Shown: positions 20,765 to 30,761, numbered from the stretch's first letter. The stretch is DNA of 64,000 nucleotides from Cohnella rhizosphaerae (GCF_029525575.1 NZ_JAPDIA010000003.1:1790214-1854213), one strand, 5' to 3'. The notes: generated by a model not told the origin, from the letters alone. Numbers and translations: made by a program.

Positions 20765-21070
20765 ATCGTGCAAAAATACATCATTCTCGAGCCGTATGGC
20801 GGTTTTTTGCAATCTATCGTGCAAAAGTGCACGATAGATCGCCTCATTGTGCGAGATCTGGTGTGTATCGGGAGAAAACCGTGCATTTTTGCGCGGTAGG
20901 CGAAACGACGAGCGGGCGCTGATTTCGATCGTGTACTTTTGCGCGATAGCCGGTCCGGGGCGGCTTGCTGTGTTCGTATTGCGGGGCCGTGATAGCCGGA
21001 AAAACCGGCTAACGGGGCCTGGGCTAGTGTGTGCGGGGGGCGAGATAGCCGGAAAAACCGGCTATCCCGG
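20765..21070. repeat. Cluster of palindromes in a convergent intergenic gap
   Basis: ATCTATCGTGCA and TGCACGATAGAT surround an AAAG loop at 20812-20839. Diverged copies of the same arms appear near 20765, 20880 and 20926. Two copies of TAGCCGG-AAAAA-CCGGCTA lie at 20993-21011 and 21046-21064. The whole gap 20481-21109, between two convergent units, contains no supportable gene. Confidence 0.75.
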
Positions 21071-21109
21071 AACGGACAAATGTGTGCTAGCCCGGCATAG
21101 CCGTTAAAA

Positions 21110-23447
21110 CTATTCCGCCGGCACGTTCACCTGCGCGTACAGCTTGCGGTACTGGCCGGGGGTGTAGCCGGTTTCGTTTTTGAACTTGCGGATGAAGTTC
21201 GGCGCGTCGAGGTAGCCGACGCGTTCGATGATCTCCTTGAGCGGCGCGCTCGTGGTGACGAGCTGGCGCATGACCTCGTCGGTGCGGAGCCGCCAGATGT
21301 ACTGGGAGAAGGTCATGCCGATCTTGTCCTTGAAGCTGCGGCTCAGGTACGAGGTCGAGACGGAATACTTGAGCGCGATATGCTCGAGGCTGAGCGTATA
21401 GTCGGCGTACTGGCTGTCCACGTATTCGACGATGTTCTCGATGAGCGACTGCTGCCCGGTCTCGGTATTGCGCTCCACCTGTCGGCAGATCTGCGAAGAC
21501 AGCGCGATCAGCTGGCTCTCGAGCTCCTCGAGCGTCTCGAACGACGTGAAGCCGGGAATGTCGTTCAGCACGTCGGTCATGCCGTACTCCGAGGCGGTGC
21601 GCAGCAGGGCATTGAGCAGGTCGAAGCAGACGCAGCGGAGCAGGGAAGCGGACAGCTTCACGCCGCGGATCTCGTCCACGAGACCGTGAATCGTCTGCGC
21701 GGCGACCGCTTCGTTGCCCTGCTTGAGACTCTGCTCGAGCTTCAGCATCGACTTCTTGGGCAGCCAGTAAGCGTCGCCGAAGGCATGCTCCTGCCGGGCC
21801 AGCCGCTCGAAGTAGGTGACGCGGCCCGGCTCGCCCATCAGGCGGAACTGCAGCGCGGTCGCGGCCTCGATAAACGACTGGTTCAGCTGGCCCAAGCTGT
21901 CGTATGCCGTGCCGATCCCAAGCGAGAGCTGCTGAAGCAGCTCGTCGCCGATATATGCGAGTACGGCATCGACGACCTGCTCCACGCGCGCCTGTACCGG
22001 TTCGTTGCCCTCGGCGCTCATGGAGACCATCAGCGCGAACCGCTCCGACGGGGAGAGCTCCACGCCGTAGGCGCGGGCGCCCCACTGCGGGAACTTCGCC
22101 TCGCGGAACCGCTCTGCCAGCTGCGCGACGATCGTACGCGAGGAACCGGAAGGAGGCAGCTCCTCCCAGGTGAGGATGACGGAGAAGCATAAGCTTTTCC
22201 CCGGCGCAAGCTCCAGGCCCGCGCTCTGCACGAGCCGCTCGATCTCGGGGTCCTCGGGTTTGCCGTGCTTCAAGAGCAGGAGCAGGCACTGATTGCGCAC
22301 GTAGGGCTGCTGCATGTCCGCCCGCGCGCTGTACTCGTGGATCGTGGAGCGAATCCAGTCCCACTCGTTGCGGGTGTCCGTCGTCTCGGCAGCGCCGGTG
22401 CCTCTGAGCTTGACGAATTCCATCAAATTTTTGATCGGATGATATTGCCGTCTGGCCAGCACCATGGCCGCCGCGATGCCGATCAGGCCGACGAAGCAGA
22501 AGACGACCAGGATCAGCGACCGAATGTGCGCGACCCGGCTGAAAAACTGATGGCTCGGCATGGTCGTCACGTAAGTCCAGCCGTTCGCCTCGGACTTCAC
22601 GGCCACGACGGACTGCTGCTTGCCGTCGAGCGTCAGGCTGTGAATGCCCGTCGACAAGGACGCGAGCCGGTTCAGGGCGACCCGGTCCATCGTTTCCCCG
22701 CGGCTGGTGCCCGTCAGCTTGATGCCCTGCGCGTCGAAGATGTAGCTGCTCCCGGAAAAATCGTTCAGGATCGAAGCCATCATGCCGGTCAGATTCGATT
22801 CCTTCATCAGATAGACGACCGTACCGTACGGAAACGGATTGTTCGGCTTGATCGGCACGAGCAGGGTCAGCATCGTCTCCTGCCGGGCGTTGATCGTGAC
22901 CTGCTCGGCGGGACGCATGACCGGCTGGATCGCGGTGTTCATCTCGCGCAACAGCGCCTGCCGGCTCGCTTGGCCGAACTGGTAGGTGCTCCCGAACGCG
23001 ACGTCGAGATTCATCAGCCCGCGGTAGGAGTAGACGACCGAATCGTCCCGGAAGTACAAAAAAGAGATCCTGCAAAATGCCGCTGCTCGCCTTGTAGTTC
23101 GCCAGCGTCTGGATCGCTTCCATGCCGTAGTAGTCGTGATGCACCATGTAGGAGGTCAGATGCTCGTCGTAGGCGATGCGCCCGGCGGTCTCCTGCAGCT
23201 CGGCGATGCGGCCGTCCAAGGTTCGTTTCACCTGGTTAAGCTGGTTCAGGTTCGATTGTTCGATCTCGGTACGGAGGCTGCGGACGGCGCTCTCGTAGAC
23301 GGAGGCCGTGACGCCGGTCAGCGGGATCAGGAAGATGAGGATATAAGAAAGCGTATACTTGAACAGCAGCTTGGATTTGAAATGACTCCAGTTCAGGCGC
23401 ATGCGAGAAACGAAAGCTCGCTTATTCGCGGAATTCCACACCGGCAT
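21110..23447 (-). CDS. Membrane-bound AraC-family regulator with extracellular sensor region, +1 frameshift
   Basis: ATG follows AAGGAGAG. A first membrane helix ('LLFKYTLSYILIFLIPLTGVTASVYES') is followed by a long extracellular Cache-like region and a second helix ('SLILVVFCFVGLIGIAAAMVLA'). A large cytoplasmic part ends in an AraC double helix-turn-helix ('LEHIALKYSVSTSYLSRSFKDKIGMTFSQYI', 'IIERVGYLDAPNFIRKFKNETGYTPGQYRK'). Reading breaks at A6 (23058-23063; true 'ILQDLFLYFRDDSVVYSYRG'); corrected length 778 aa. It combines sensor and DNA-binding output in one chain without a kinase. Its position between two LplB/YtcP operons suggests control of the right-hand operon at 23760, transcribed divergently from it. 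Confidence 0.88.
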
Positions 23448-23520
23448 CTCTCCTTGCTTCAATCTCGTATAGCGGACGCAGGCGCCGGACCGGAGATCGC
23501 GCGCTGTCCACGACCAAACA

Positions 23521-23554
23521 TTATAATGATATAAATCGATATTCATCATTATAA
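23521..23554. promoter_or_regulatory. Inverted repeat in the divergent AraC/LplB promoter region
   Basis: TTATAATGAT (23521-23530) and ATCATTATAA (23545-23554) are a perfect 10-bp inverted repeat with a 14-bp spacer in an otherwise GC-rich gap. It is a candidate operator for the adjacent regulator, overlapping AT-rich promoter DNA. Confidence 0.5.
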
Positions 23555-23759
23555 CGATAAAGCGGGCTTTAAGGGAAGGAAGGATGCATTTATGCGAAGC
23601 GCTTGCCCTCGGGCCGGCGCTTTTTTATCGTCTCGCCCATGCGCAAATGGTAAAATATCGGAAACAAGTCACAATTGTGCTATCTCGGTCATCCCAGTAG
23701 ATAGATGGCTCCGGAAGCGCCCTGTACAATGACATCACAGACCAAAAGTAAGGAACGTG

Positions 23760-24764
23760 ATGGAGATGGAACAGGCCACGCCGACCGTGCCGGCCGCGAT
23801 CGACAAGCCCGCGCGCCAAGCGGCCCGGACGAAGACGCTGAATCAGGGCTACTGGAAAAGATACGGCGTGTTTTACCTGATGATGGCGCCGGCCTTGATC
23901 GTGCTGATCGTCAACAACTACATTCCGATGGCGGGCGCGCTGATCGCGTTCAAGCAGATGACGTACGCCTCGCCGAGCTTTATGCAAAACTTCATGGACA
24001 GTCCTTGGATCGGCTGGGGCAACTTCAAGTATTTGTTCGCGAGCAGCGACGCCTGGGTGATCACGCGCAATACGATGGCGTACAACGCGGTTTTTATCGT
24101 CCTCAACACGGTCATCGGCGTCGCGATGGCGATCGGGCTTAACGTCATGCGCAGCCGCTTGCAGTCCAAGCTGCACCAGACGATTCTTTTTCTGCCCTAC
24201 TTCATGTCCTGGATCATCCTGTCGTATCTCGTGTACGCCTTCCTCAATCCGGACATCGGCATTCTGAACAAGTTCGTCCTGCCGTTGTTCGGCGCGGAGC
24301 CGGTCGACTGGTACTCGGACTCGAAGTGGTGGCCGCTCATTCTGCCGCTCGTCAATACGTGGAAGGGCATCGGCTACTACGCGGTCATCTTCCTCGCGGC
24401 GATCGTCGGCATCGACAACGAATATTACGAGGCCGCCCATATGGACGGCGCGACCAAGTGGAGACAGATCTGGACGATCACGGTCCCGCTCATCCGCCCG
24501 GTCATCGTCACGATGACGCTGCTGCAGATCGGCCGGATTTTCTACGCGGACTTCGGCTTGTTCTTCCAGGTGACGCGCAATGCCGGCGCGCTCTACGACA
24601 AGACGCTTGTCATCGACACCTATGTGTACCAGGGCTTCCTCGTCTCGGGCGATATCGGGATGTCCTCGGCGGCCGGCCTCTACCAGGCGGTCATCGGCTT
24701 CATCCTCGTGCTCACCGCGAATCTGGTCGTCAGACGCGTCAGCAAGGACGACGCCTTGTTCTAG
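23760..24764 (+). CDS. LplB-type ABC permease
   Basis: This gene is intact, 334 aa. The ATG is chosen over a GTG directly before it because AAGGA lies 5 nt upstream of the ATG. It shows 'YGVFYLMMAPALIVLIVNNYIPMAGALIAFKQM', 'WGNFKYLFAS', the EAA loop 'YEAAHMDGATKWRQIWTITVPLI', and 'FFQVTRNAGALYDKTLVIDTYVY'. First gene of the third importer operon. Confidence 0.93.
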   Translation: MEMEQATPTVPAAIDKPARQAARTKTLNQGYWKRYGVFYLMMAPALIVLIVNNYIPMAGALIAFKQMTYASPSFMQNFMDSPWIGWGNFKYLFASSDAWVITRNTMAYNAVFIVLNTVIGVAMAIGLNVMRSRLQSKLHQTILFLPYFMSWIILSYLVYAFLNPDIGILNKFVLPLFGAEPVDWYSDSKWWPLILPLVNTWKGIGYYAVIFLAAIVGIDNEYYEAAHMDGATKWRQIWTITVPLIRPVIVTMTLLQIGRIFYADFGLFFQVTRNAGALYDKTLVIDTYVYQGFLVSGDIGMSSAAGLYQAVIGFILVLTANLVVRRVSKDDALF

Positions 24765-24803
24765 GCGGCGCCCGCCCGCGACCACAGAAGGAGGAACCCA
24801 TCC

Positions 24804-25733
24804 ATGGCAACCAGCGTCATCCGAAAACGGAAGTTCAACGCGAACGAAATCTCGACCGGCACCAACGCCGTCATCAATGCGGTCTTCTGGATTTACAGCG
24901 CGCTTTGCGTCATTCCGCTGCTCATCGTCGTGGCCGTGTCGCTTTCCGACGAGCGGACGGTCACGGTCGACGGCTACAATATCTGGCCGAAGAAATTCAG
25001 CCTGGGCGCCTACGACTTCCTGTTCAACGACTGGAAGCCGATCGTCCAATCCTACGGCGTCTCGATTTTCGTCACCGTCGTCGGCACGATCGTCGCGCTC
25101 TCCATCATGACGCTGTACGCGTACCCGATCTCGCGGCGCGACTTCAAGCATCGCGGCATCTTTTCCTTCATCGTGTTTTTCACGATCCTGTTCAACAGCG
25201 GACTCGTGCCGTTCTACCTGACCTACAAGCAAGGGCTTCATCTGCAAAATACGCTGCTCGTCCTCATGCTGCCGTTGTTCGTCCAAGGCTTTTTCGTCAT
25301 CCTGATCCGCACGTTTTTCTCGGGCTCGATCCCGCCGGCGCTCATCGAATCGGCCAAGATCGACGGCGCCGGCGAGCTGCGCACCTTCGTCCGGATCGTG
25401 CTGCCGCTGTCGCTGCCCGTGCTCGCTTCCGTCGGCCTGCTGTGCACGCTGAACTACTGGAACGACTGGTTTTTGAGTCTCCTCTTCATCAATCAGGACG
25501 GGCCGATGAGCATCCAGTTCCGCATGTACAAGACGCTGCTCGATATCGCATACTTAAGCTCGAACTCGCAGGCGTATTCGGCCATCATGCAGGCGAACCC
25601 GAACTTTCAGATGCCGAGCGAGACCGCCCGGATGGCGATGGCCGTCGTCGGGATCGGGCCGATCATCTTCATCTATCCGTTTTTCCAACGCTACTTCATC
25701 CAGGGACTCACCGTCGGCGCCGTCAAGGGCTGA
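24804..25733 (+). CDS. YtcP-type ABC permease
   Basis: This gene is intact, 309 aa, with AGGAGG before the ATG. It shows 'ALCVIPLLIVVAVSLSDE', 'FFTILFNSGLVPFYLTYKQGLHL', the EAA loop 'LIESAKIDGAGELRTFVRIVLPLS' and the YtcP ending 'FFQRYFIQGLTVGAVKG'. Partner of the preceding permease. Confidence 0.93.
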   Translation: MATSVIRKRKFNANEISTGTNAVINAVFWIYSALCVIPLLIVVAVSLSDERTVTVDGYNIWPKKFSLGAYDFLFNDWKPIVQSYGVSIFVTVVGTIVALSIMTLYAYPISRRDFKHRGIFSFIVFFTILFNSGLVPFYLTYKQGLHLQNTLLVLMLPLFVQGFFVILIRTFFSGSIPPALIESAKIDGAGELRTFVRIVLPLSLPVLASVGLLCTLNYWNDWFLSLLFINQDGPMSIQFRMYKTLLDIAYLSSNSQAYSAIMQANPNFQMPSETARMAMAVVGIGPIIFIYPFFQRYFIQGLTVGAVKG

Positions 25734-25852
25734 CCTTGCATCCGGCCGTTGCCCGACGCGGCGGCGGCCGGCTCGATCAATCAGGCTGAACCCGGTTACC
25801 GGCCGGTTCATGCATATACGCCTTACTCACTATGAAAAGGGAGGCAATACCC

Positions 25853-27460
25853 ATGCTCGTACAGAACAAGCTCGGCAAGTCCGCGCTCGCGCTCGCGGCG
25901 CTCTCCGTCGTGCTCGCAGGCTGCGGCGGCAACAACAATAACGACAAAGGCGCGGACGCATCTCCGTCGTCCTCGGCGTCCGCTTCGCCGTCGGCATCCG
26001 CCGACGCATCGGCGACGGCGAGCGAGTCGGCGTCGCCGTCCGCGTCCGCCGCGGCATCGAATCTCAAGGAATACAAGCTGACGCTGTATCTGCCCGGCAC
26101 GCCGCCCAAGGACGAAGCCAAGGTCGAGGCCGAGATCAACAAGTATTTGAAGGAAAAAATCAACGCGACGCTCGATCTGAACCTCGTCGACTGGGGCCAA
26201 TGGGACAACAAGATGAATCTTGCAATCGCTTCCCGCGACCCGATGGACATCATCTTCACCGCCGCCTGGAACGGCCACGCGACCAACGTCGCCAAAGGCG
26301 CCTTCCTGCCGCTGAACGATCCGAACGGCAAATACGGCAATCTGCTGGAAAAGTACGGTCAGGACATCCTGTCCACGCTGCCGGAGGCGTTCCTGAAGGG
26401 CGCCAAGATCAACGGTTTCAACTACGGCATCCCGACGAACAAAGAGCTCGCCGAACAGGGCGGCATCATCTTCCGCAAGGACATCGCCGACGAGCTGGGC
26501 GTCACCGACCAGCTGATGGCCGCCAAGACGATCGCGGACCTCGATCCGATCCTCGCCAAGGTAAAGGCGGAGAAGCCCGAGATGACGCCGGTCTTCCTGC
26601 GCGACGGGGACAACTTCAACGCGCACTATTTTGCCAAGTACGACTACCTCGGCGATGCGACGATCGAAGGCGTCATTCTGAAGAACGCGCCGGACACGAC
26701 CGTCAAGCCGCGCTTCGAGCTGCCGCGCTACAAAGAGACGCTGACCATCACCCGCGACTTTTTCAAAAAGGGCTATATCAACAAAGACGCGGCCACGACG
26801 CAGCTGAGCGGCAACGATGCGCTGAAGAAGGGCAACGTATTCATGATCACCTCGGCGCTCAAGCCCGGCAAGGACGCCGAGACGGCGAACGCGACCGGAC
26901 TCGCAGGCAAGCTGGCGCAGGTCGCGATGACGGACCGTACCGTCGCGACGAGCGACACGGCCGGCTCGATGCTCGGCATCTCCACGACGTCCGGCGATCC
27001 GGAGCGCGCGATGATGTTCATCGACCTCCTGCATTCCGACAAGTACCTGAACAACCTGCTCAACTTCGGCATCGAGGGCGATCACTATACGAAAAACGGC
27101 GAGATCATCGCGCCGACAGCCAATACCGGCAACTACGCGATCGGCGCGACCTGGATGCTGGGCAGCCAATTCCTGAACTACGTCTGGGATACGGAAGCGC
27201 CGGACAAATGGGAGCAGTTCAAGAAGTTCAACGAAGGCGCGCTCGACTCCCCGGCGCTCGGCTTCACGTTTAACGCGGAGCCGGTCAAGTCGCAGGTATC
27301 CGTCGAGTCCAACATCCGCAAGCAGTACGATCCAGGCCTCGACACCGGCTCGATCGACCCGTCCAAGGCCGACGAGTACTACAAGAAGCTGAAAGCGAAC
27401 GGCCTCGACGCGATCATCGCCGAGAAGCAGAAGCAGCTGAACGCGTTTTTGGGCAAATAA
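25853..27460 (+). CDS. Extracellular sugar-binding lipoprotein of the third importer
   Basis: This gene is intact, 535 aa. The start is set by AAAGGGAGG. The lipobox is 'VVLAGCGGN', followed by a 50-residue Ser/Ala/Asp tether ('SSSASASPSASADASATAS'). The binding domain contains 'YLPGTPPKDEAKVEAEINKYL', 'INATLDLNLVDWGQWDNKMNL', 'ASRDPMDIIFTAAWNG' and 'NVFMITSALKPGKDAETAN'. The last feature resembles LplA/YtcQ-type proteins with a DUF3502-like C-terminus. It delivers an unknown oligosaccharide to the two permeases before it. Confidence 0.9.
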   Translation: MLVQNKLGKSALALAALSVVLAGCGGNNNNDKGADASPSSSASASPSASADASATASESASPSASAAASNLKEYKLTLYLPGTPPKDEAKVEAEINKYLKEKINATLDLNLVDWGQWDNKMNLAIASRDPMDIIFTAAWNGHATNVAKGAFLPLNDPNGKYGNLLEKYGQDILSTLPEAFLKGAKINGFNYGIPTNKELAEQGGIIFRKDIADELGVTDQLMAAKTIADLDPILAKVKAEKPEMTPVFLRDGDNFNAHYFAKYDYLGDATIEGVILKNAPDTTVKPRFELPRYKETLTITRDFFKKGYINKDAATTQLSGNDALKKGNVFMITSALKPGKDAETANATGLAGKLAQVAMTDRTVATSDTAGSMLGISTTSGDPERAMMFIDLLHSDKYLNNLLNFGIEGDHYTKNGEIIAPTANTGNYAIGATWMLGSQFLNYVWDTEAPDKWEQFKKFNEGALDSPALGFTFNAEPVKSQVSVESNIRKQYDPGLDTGSIDPSKADEYYKKLKANGLDAIIAEKQKQLNAFLGK

Positions 27461-27534
27461 ACAGCCGGCAGACATGAGAGCCGTCGGGCGCGAGAGCGCT
27501 CGGCGGTTGTTTGCGTGCGAAGAGGGGGGAGGCG

Positions 27535-27660
27535 TGAATGGGGCGGGGCGCCGGATTGAGAGTCGCGGGGGCGGCGTTGATGGGGCGGGATGCCGGATTG
27601 AGAGTCGCGGGGGCGGGCGTTGATGGGACGGGGTGCCAGATTGAGAGTCGTGGGGGCAGG
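27535..27660. repeat. Three tandem ~42-bp GC-rich units
   Basis: Units with the core gccggattgagagtcgcggg follow one another with lengths of 41-44 bp directly before the 51-bp repeat array. There is no gene in 27461-28249. Confidence 0.65.
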
Positions 27661-28100
27661 TGGTCCTGGGTAGGAACAATCGTGTGAGCTCGAAGTGTCG
27701 CGGGGTCAGGTAGTCTTGGATAGGAACTATCGTGGGAGCAGGGAGTTTCGCTGGGGCTAGTTAGTCTTGGATAGGAACAAACGTGCGAGCTCGGAGTTAC
27801 GCTGAGGCCAAGTAATCCTGTGTAGGAACAATCATGGAAGCAGGGAGTGGCGTTGGGGCGAGAGAGTCCTGGGTAGGAACAATCGTGCGAGCAGGGAGTG
27901 TCGCGGTGACCAGGTAGTCTCGGGTAGGAACAAACGTGCGAGTTAGGAGGGGCGCGGGTGCTGGTGGTCCTAGGTAGGAACAATCGTGGGAGCAGGGAGT
28001 GTCGTGGTGGCGAGGTTAGTCCTGGGTAGGAGCAATCGTGCAAGCTCGAAGTGTCTCGGGGGCGAGGTAGTCTTGGATAGGAACAAACTTGCGAGCAGGC
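27661..28100. repeat. 51-bp-period array of TAGGAACAAT/AAC units, nine copies
   Basis: TAGGAACA-type cores begin at 27671, 27721, 27772, 27823, 27874, 27925, 27975, 28027 and 28078, at intervals of 50-52 bp. Each is preceded by a GTCCTGGG/GTCTTGGA-like stretch and followed by CGTGCGAGC(A/T)(G/C)G. The same family with the same period appears at 4118-4275. Confidence 0.9.
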
Positions 28101-28249
28101 CGCGTCCGCAAGCGGATTTATCCGATATTGATACGATGCGCTCGCCCTTTGGCAAGCGTTTCTTTTTTTGCACAAGATCGCCCGTTTTGAAGCTGGAAAA
28201 AGTGGTTTAATACGTGAAGAGTCTGACATTTTCATCAAGGAGGACATTC

Positions 28250-29613
28250 ATGTATCGGCAACTACGCGCGCTTGGGGTCGCTCTTTTTTGGAATAGGAAT
28301 CATCTGGTCGCTCGGTCATCCCGCCGGCTCCGCGCTGGCTGCGACAACGGCAACGACGGGTAACGCCAAGGCGTCTGCTTCGGTAACGGCCAACTTTAAG
28401 GACCGGGATCCCGAAGCGGGGGGAGATCGGCGGCATTTTCTATTGGAACACGACCGGGTCAGCGTCCGCGGAGGGCTATGAGGCATACCTGGTAGATAAT
28501 AAAGGAAAACGTTACGGAAAAGCGCTAGGCAGGTACGTCGAGGAACGCCAGTCGATCGTCATCCCCGAGGGAAAGAAGGTAACCGGGAAAGCGGTGGCGC
28601 TCGGCCTATTCGATGCGGCAGACCGAAGCAAATCCGCGGCCGTGCCGATCGCGACGGCGAAGCTGCTGGACGAGCCGGCTTTTCGCGTTAGAGAGTTGAC
28701 CTACCAAGACGCCAATCCCGGCGCTGGTGCGTGGGCCTCGATCGCATGGAGCGATCCGGCCGGCGGTACGGTCTACGACGGCTATCAGATTGAATATCCG
28801 GGCGGCCAGGAAAAGATCGCCAGATCTTCGACCGGTCGATACAAGCTGCCTTTGCAAAATCTCGACATCCTTGGCGAGGTAACGGTCGTTCCTTATCGCA
28901 AGGACGGCGTGTTCGATTACTCGGCAAGCGCACGGGTGCAGACGTACGACGATATAAGCGACGAGGCACCGAGCTGGATCAATGTCGGGGATGTAAATTC
29001 TGCCAGTGCGCCCGTGTCTGATATTCACTTCAAGCCGGTCTTGTCCGGCGGCAAAACGCGCGCCTCCGGCGAGCTGAGCTGGTACGACGCGAAAAGCTCC
29101 ACGACGGTAAGCTACGTCGTATACGGCGCCGACGAAGCGGGCAAGCCGATCCAGCCGCTCGTCGACGTGACGAACGACTATCCGTTCGACGGCAGAGCGA
29201 TCCGCGTGACGCTGCCCGAATTCAAGCTGGCAGGCGTCGCGAATGTCGCCGTCGTCGCGATCCGCGACGACGGGCATTCCGCAGCCGCGTTCGTTCCGGT
29301 CGGCGGAGATCCCGATCCGCTCTTCGTAGATACCGACGCTGCGAAAGGCGAGATCGGCGGTACGGTCTACGTGACGCCGCGCTTCCCCGACTACGGGGCC
29401 ACGCTCCACTTCGTCGACGAATGGCAGCAGCCGATCGGCGATACGCTCGACACGGTCGTCGGCGAGAGCCGCTACTTCGAGATCCCGGCCGGCACGGCCA
29501 TTCCCGAAGGCGCTTGGAAGCTCGCCATCTACGACAATGGCGGTCTCGAGGGAAGCGAATTCGAGAAGCCGCCGCAGTATCTTGCGTTTGAGGATAAGAC
29601 TGAAGAAAATTGA
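28250..29613 (+). CDS. Secreted protein of unknown function with repeated ~110-residue modules, two +1 frameshifts
   Basis: ATG follows AAGGAGG at 7 nt. A signal peptide ends near residue 30 ('WSLGHPAGSALA'). Reading breaks at T6 (28284-28289; true 'VALFGIGIIWSLG') and G6 (28418-28423; true 'DPEAGEIGGIFYWNTTG'), giving 453 aa. The modules start 'DRDPEAGEIGGIFYW', 'YQDANPGAGAWASIAW', 'WYDAKSSTTVSYVVYG' and 'DTDAAKGEIGGTVYVTPRF', and look like beta-sandwich repeats. I do not recognise a catalytic motif. It is likely a secreted or cell-wall-associated structural or binding protein. Confidence 0.7.
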
Positions 29614-29693
29614 CGCGTGATAGCGGGCTTCGGATAAGCGGGCGGGAACGCGGGCCTGGCGATGAGTGAGCGGAAAGGTGCCGCCCCGTCTCG

Positions 29694-29722
29694 TTGACAC
29701 CGGCCATTGCGTTGGATAGCAT
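29694..29722 (+). promoter_or_regulatory. Promoter of the CbiX-like gene
   Basis: TTGACA (29694-29699), a 17-bp spacer, then TAGCAT (29717-29722). The same -35, spacing and -10 recur before the next gene. Confidence 0.6.
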
Positions 29723-29760
29723 GAAGGAAACAGCTGTCTAACCGGAGGTGCGGAAGCGGG

Positions 29761-30615
29761 ATGCACAATCTCGTCGGAGGTAATGAGAAAGAGCAGAGGG
29801 TACGCGGCGGGGAGGTAGGACTCGGCGACCGGCCGGGCATCCTCGTCATCAGCCACGGCTCGCGCGAGCCGGGCTGGGTCGCGCAGGTGGAAGATGCGGT
29901 CGCCGAGGCGAGGACGAAGCTGCCCGCGGACCTGCCGGTCGAAGCCGCTTACCTTGAACTGGTCGAAGGCCGTCTGATCCAGGACGGCGTGCGCGCGCTT
30001 GAGGCACGGGGCGTGACCGACATTTACGCGCTGCCGCTGTTCGTCTCGTCGGGCAGCACGCATGTCGACGAGATCGGCTGGGCGCTCGGCGCATACGCGG
30101 AGCCGCGGCGCGAAACGGATCTGGAGCCGATCGCCGTCACGGCGCGTCTCACCTACGGCGAGCCGATCGGCAGCGATCCGGAGATCGCGCGCGTGCTGGC
30201 GGCCAAGCTGGCCCCGCGGTCGCGCGAGCCGGCGTCGGAGTGCGTGCTGCTCGTGGGCCACGGCAGCGACGAGCCGTGGTTCTATGAAGCGTGGCGCAGG
30301 GAGCTTGAGGGGCTGGCGGCTGAGATCGCGCGCATCGGCGGATATGCCGGCGCCGACGCGGCGCTGCTGCGGCCGGACGAGCCGGCGGCGCGGATCGCGA
30401 GCTTGCGCGCGCGGTATCCCGGTGCGCGGCTGCTGGCCGTTCCGGTTTTTCTGAGCGAAGGTTACTTCACGTCGTCGGCCGTACCGAATCGGCTGGCGGG
30501 GCTGGATATCGATTATGCCGAGAACGCGCTGCTGCCGCATCCGCTCGTCAGCGACTGGATCGCCGGCAGAGTCCGGGGTTGGCTCTCGCGCCGCACCGAA
30601 CGGCTTGAAGTTTGA
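29761..30615 (+). CDS. CbiX/SirB-like sirohydrochlorin chelatase
   Basis: This gene is intact, 284 aa. Two homologous halves each carry the CbiX-type metal site ('ILVISHGSREPGW' near residue 30; 'VLLVGHGSDEPWFYEAW' near residue 160). The first half also shows 'VEAAYLELVEGRLIQDGV' and 'YALPLFVSSGSTHVDEI', and the second 'AVPVFLSEGYFTSSAVPNRL'. Proteins of this family insert Co or Fe into sirohydrochlorin for cobalamin or siroheme synthesis. No other tetrapyrrole gene lies nearby. The start is uncertain: an upstream ATG is used here, but the conserved fold begins about 27 residues in. Confidence 0.88.
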   Translation: MHNLVGGNEKEQRVRGGEVGLGDRPGILVISHGSREPGWVAQVEDAVAEARTKLPADLPVEAAYLELVEGRLIQDGVRALEARGVTDIYALPLFVSSGSTHVDEIGWALGAYAEPRRETDLEPIAVTARLTYGEPIGSDPEIARVLAAKLAPRSREPASECVLLVGHGSDEPWFYEAWRRELEGLAAEIARIGGYAGADAALLRPDEPAARIASLRARYPGARLLAVPVFLSEGYFTSSAVPNRLAGLDIDYAENALLPHPLVSDWIAGRVRGWLSRRTERLEV

Positions 30616-30639
30616 CTGAAAAAATAGAACGAATCGAGG

Positions 30640-30671
30640 CCTCCGCTTGATAAGAAAAGCGGGGGGTTTTT
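30640..30671 (+). terminator. Rho-independent terminator after the chelatase gene
   Basis: CCTCCGCTT pairs with AAGCGGGGG (one wobble) and is followed by T5. Confidence 0.8.
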
Positions 30672-30732
30672 GCCGTTTGATGTCAGGATGGCGTAAGTTG
30701 TGTAAGAGGCTGCGCGTCGCCCGCCGGCCGCG

Positions 30733-30761
30733 TTGACATTGGCATGACGATTCAGTAGCAT
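30733..30761 (+). promoter_or_regulatory. Promoter of the diacylglycerol-kinase-like gene
   Basis: TTGACA (30733-30738), 17 bp, TAGCAT (30756-30761), the same architecture as the promoter at 29694. Confidence 0.6.
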
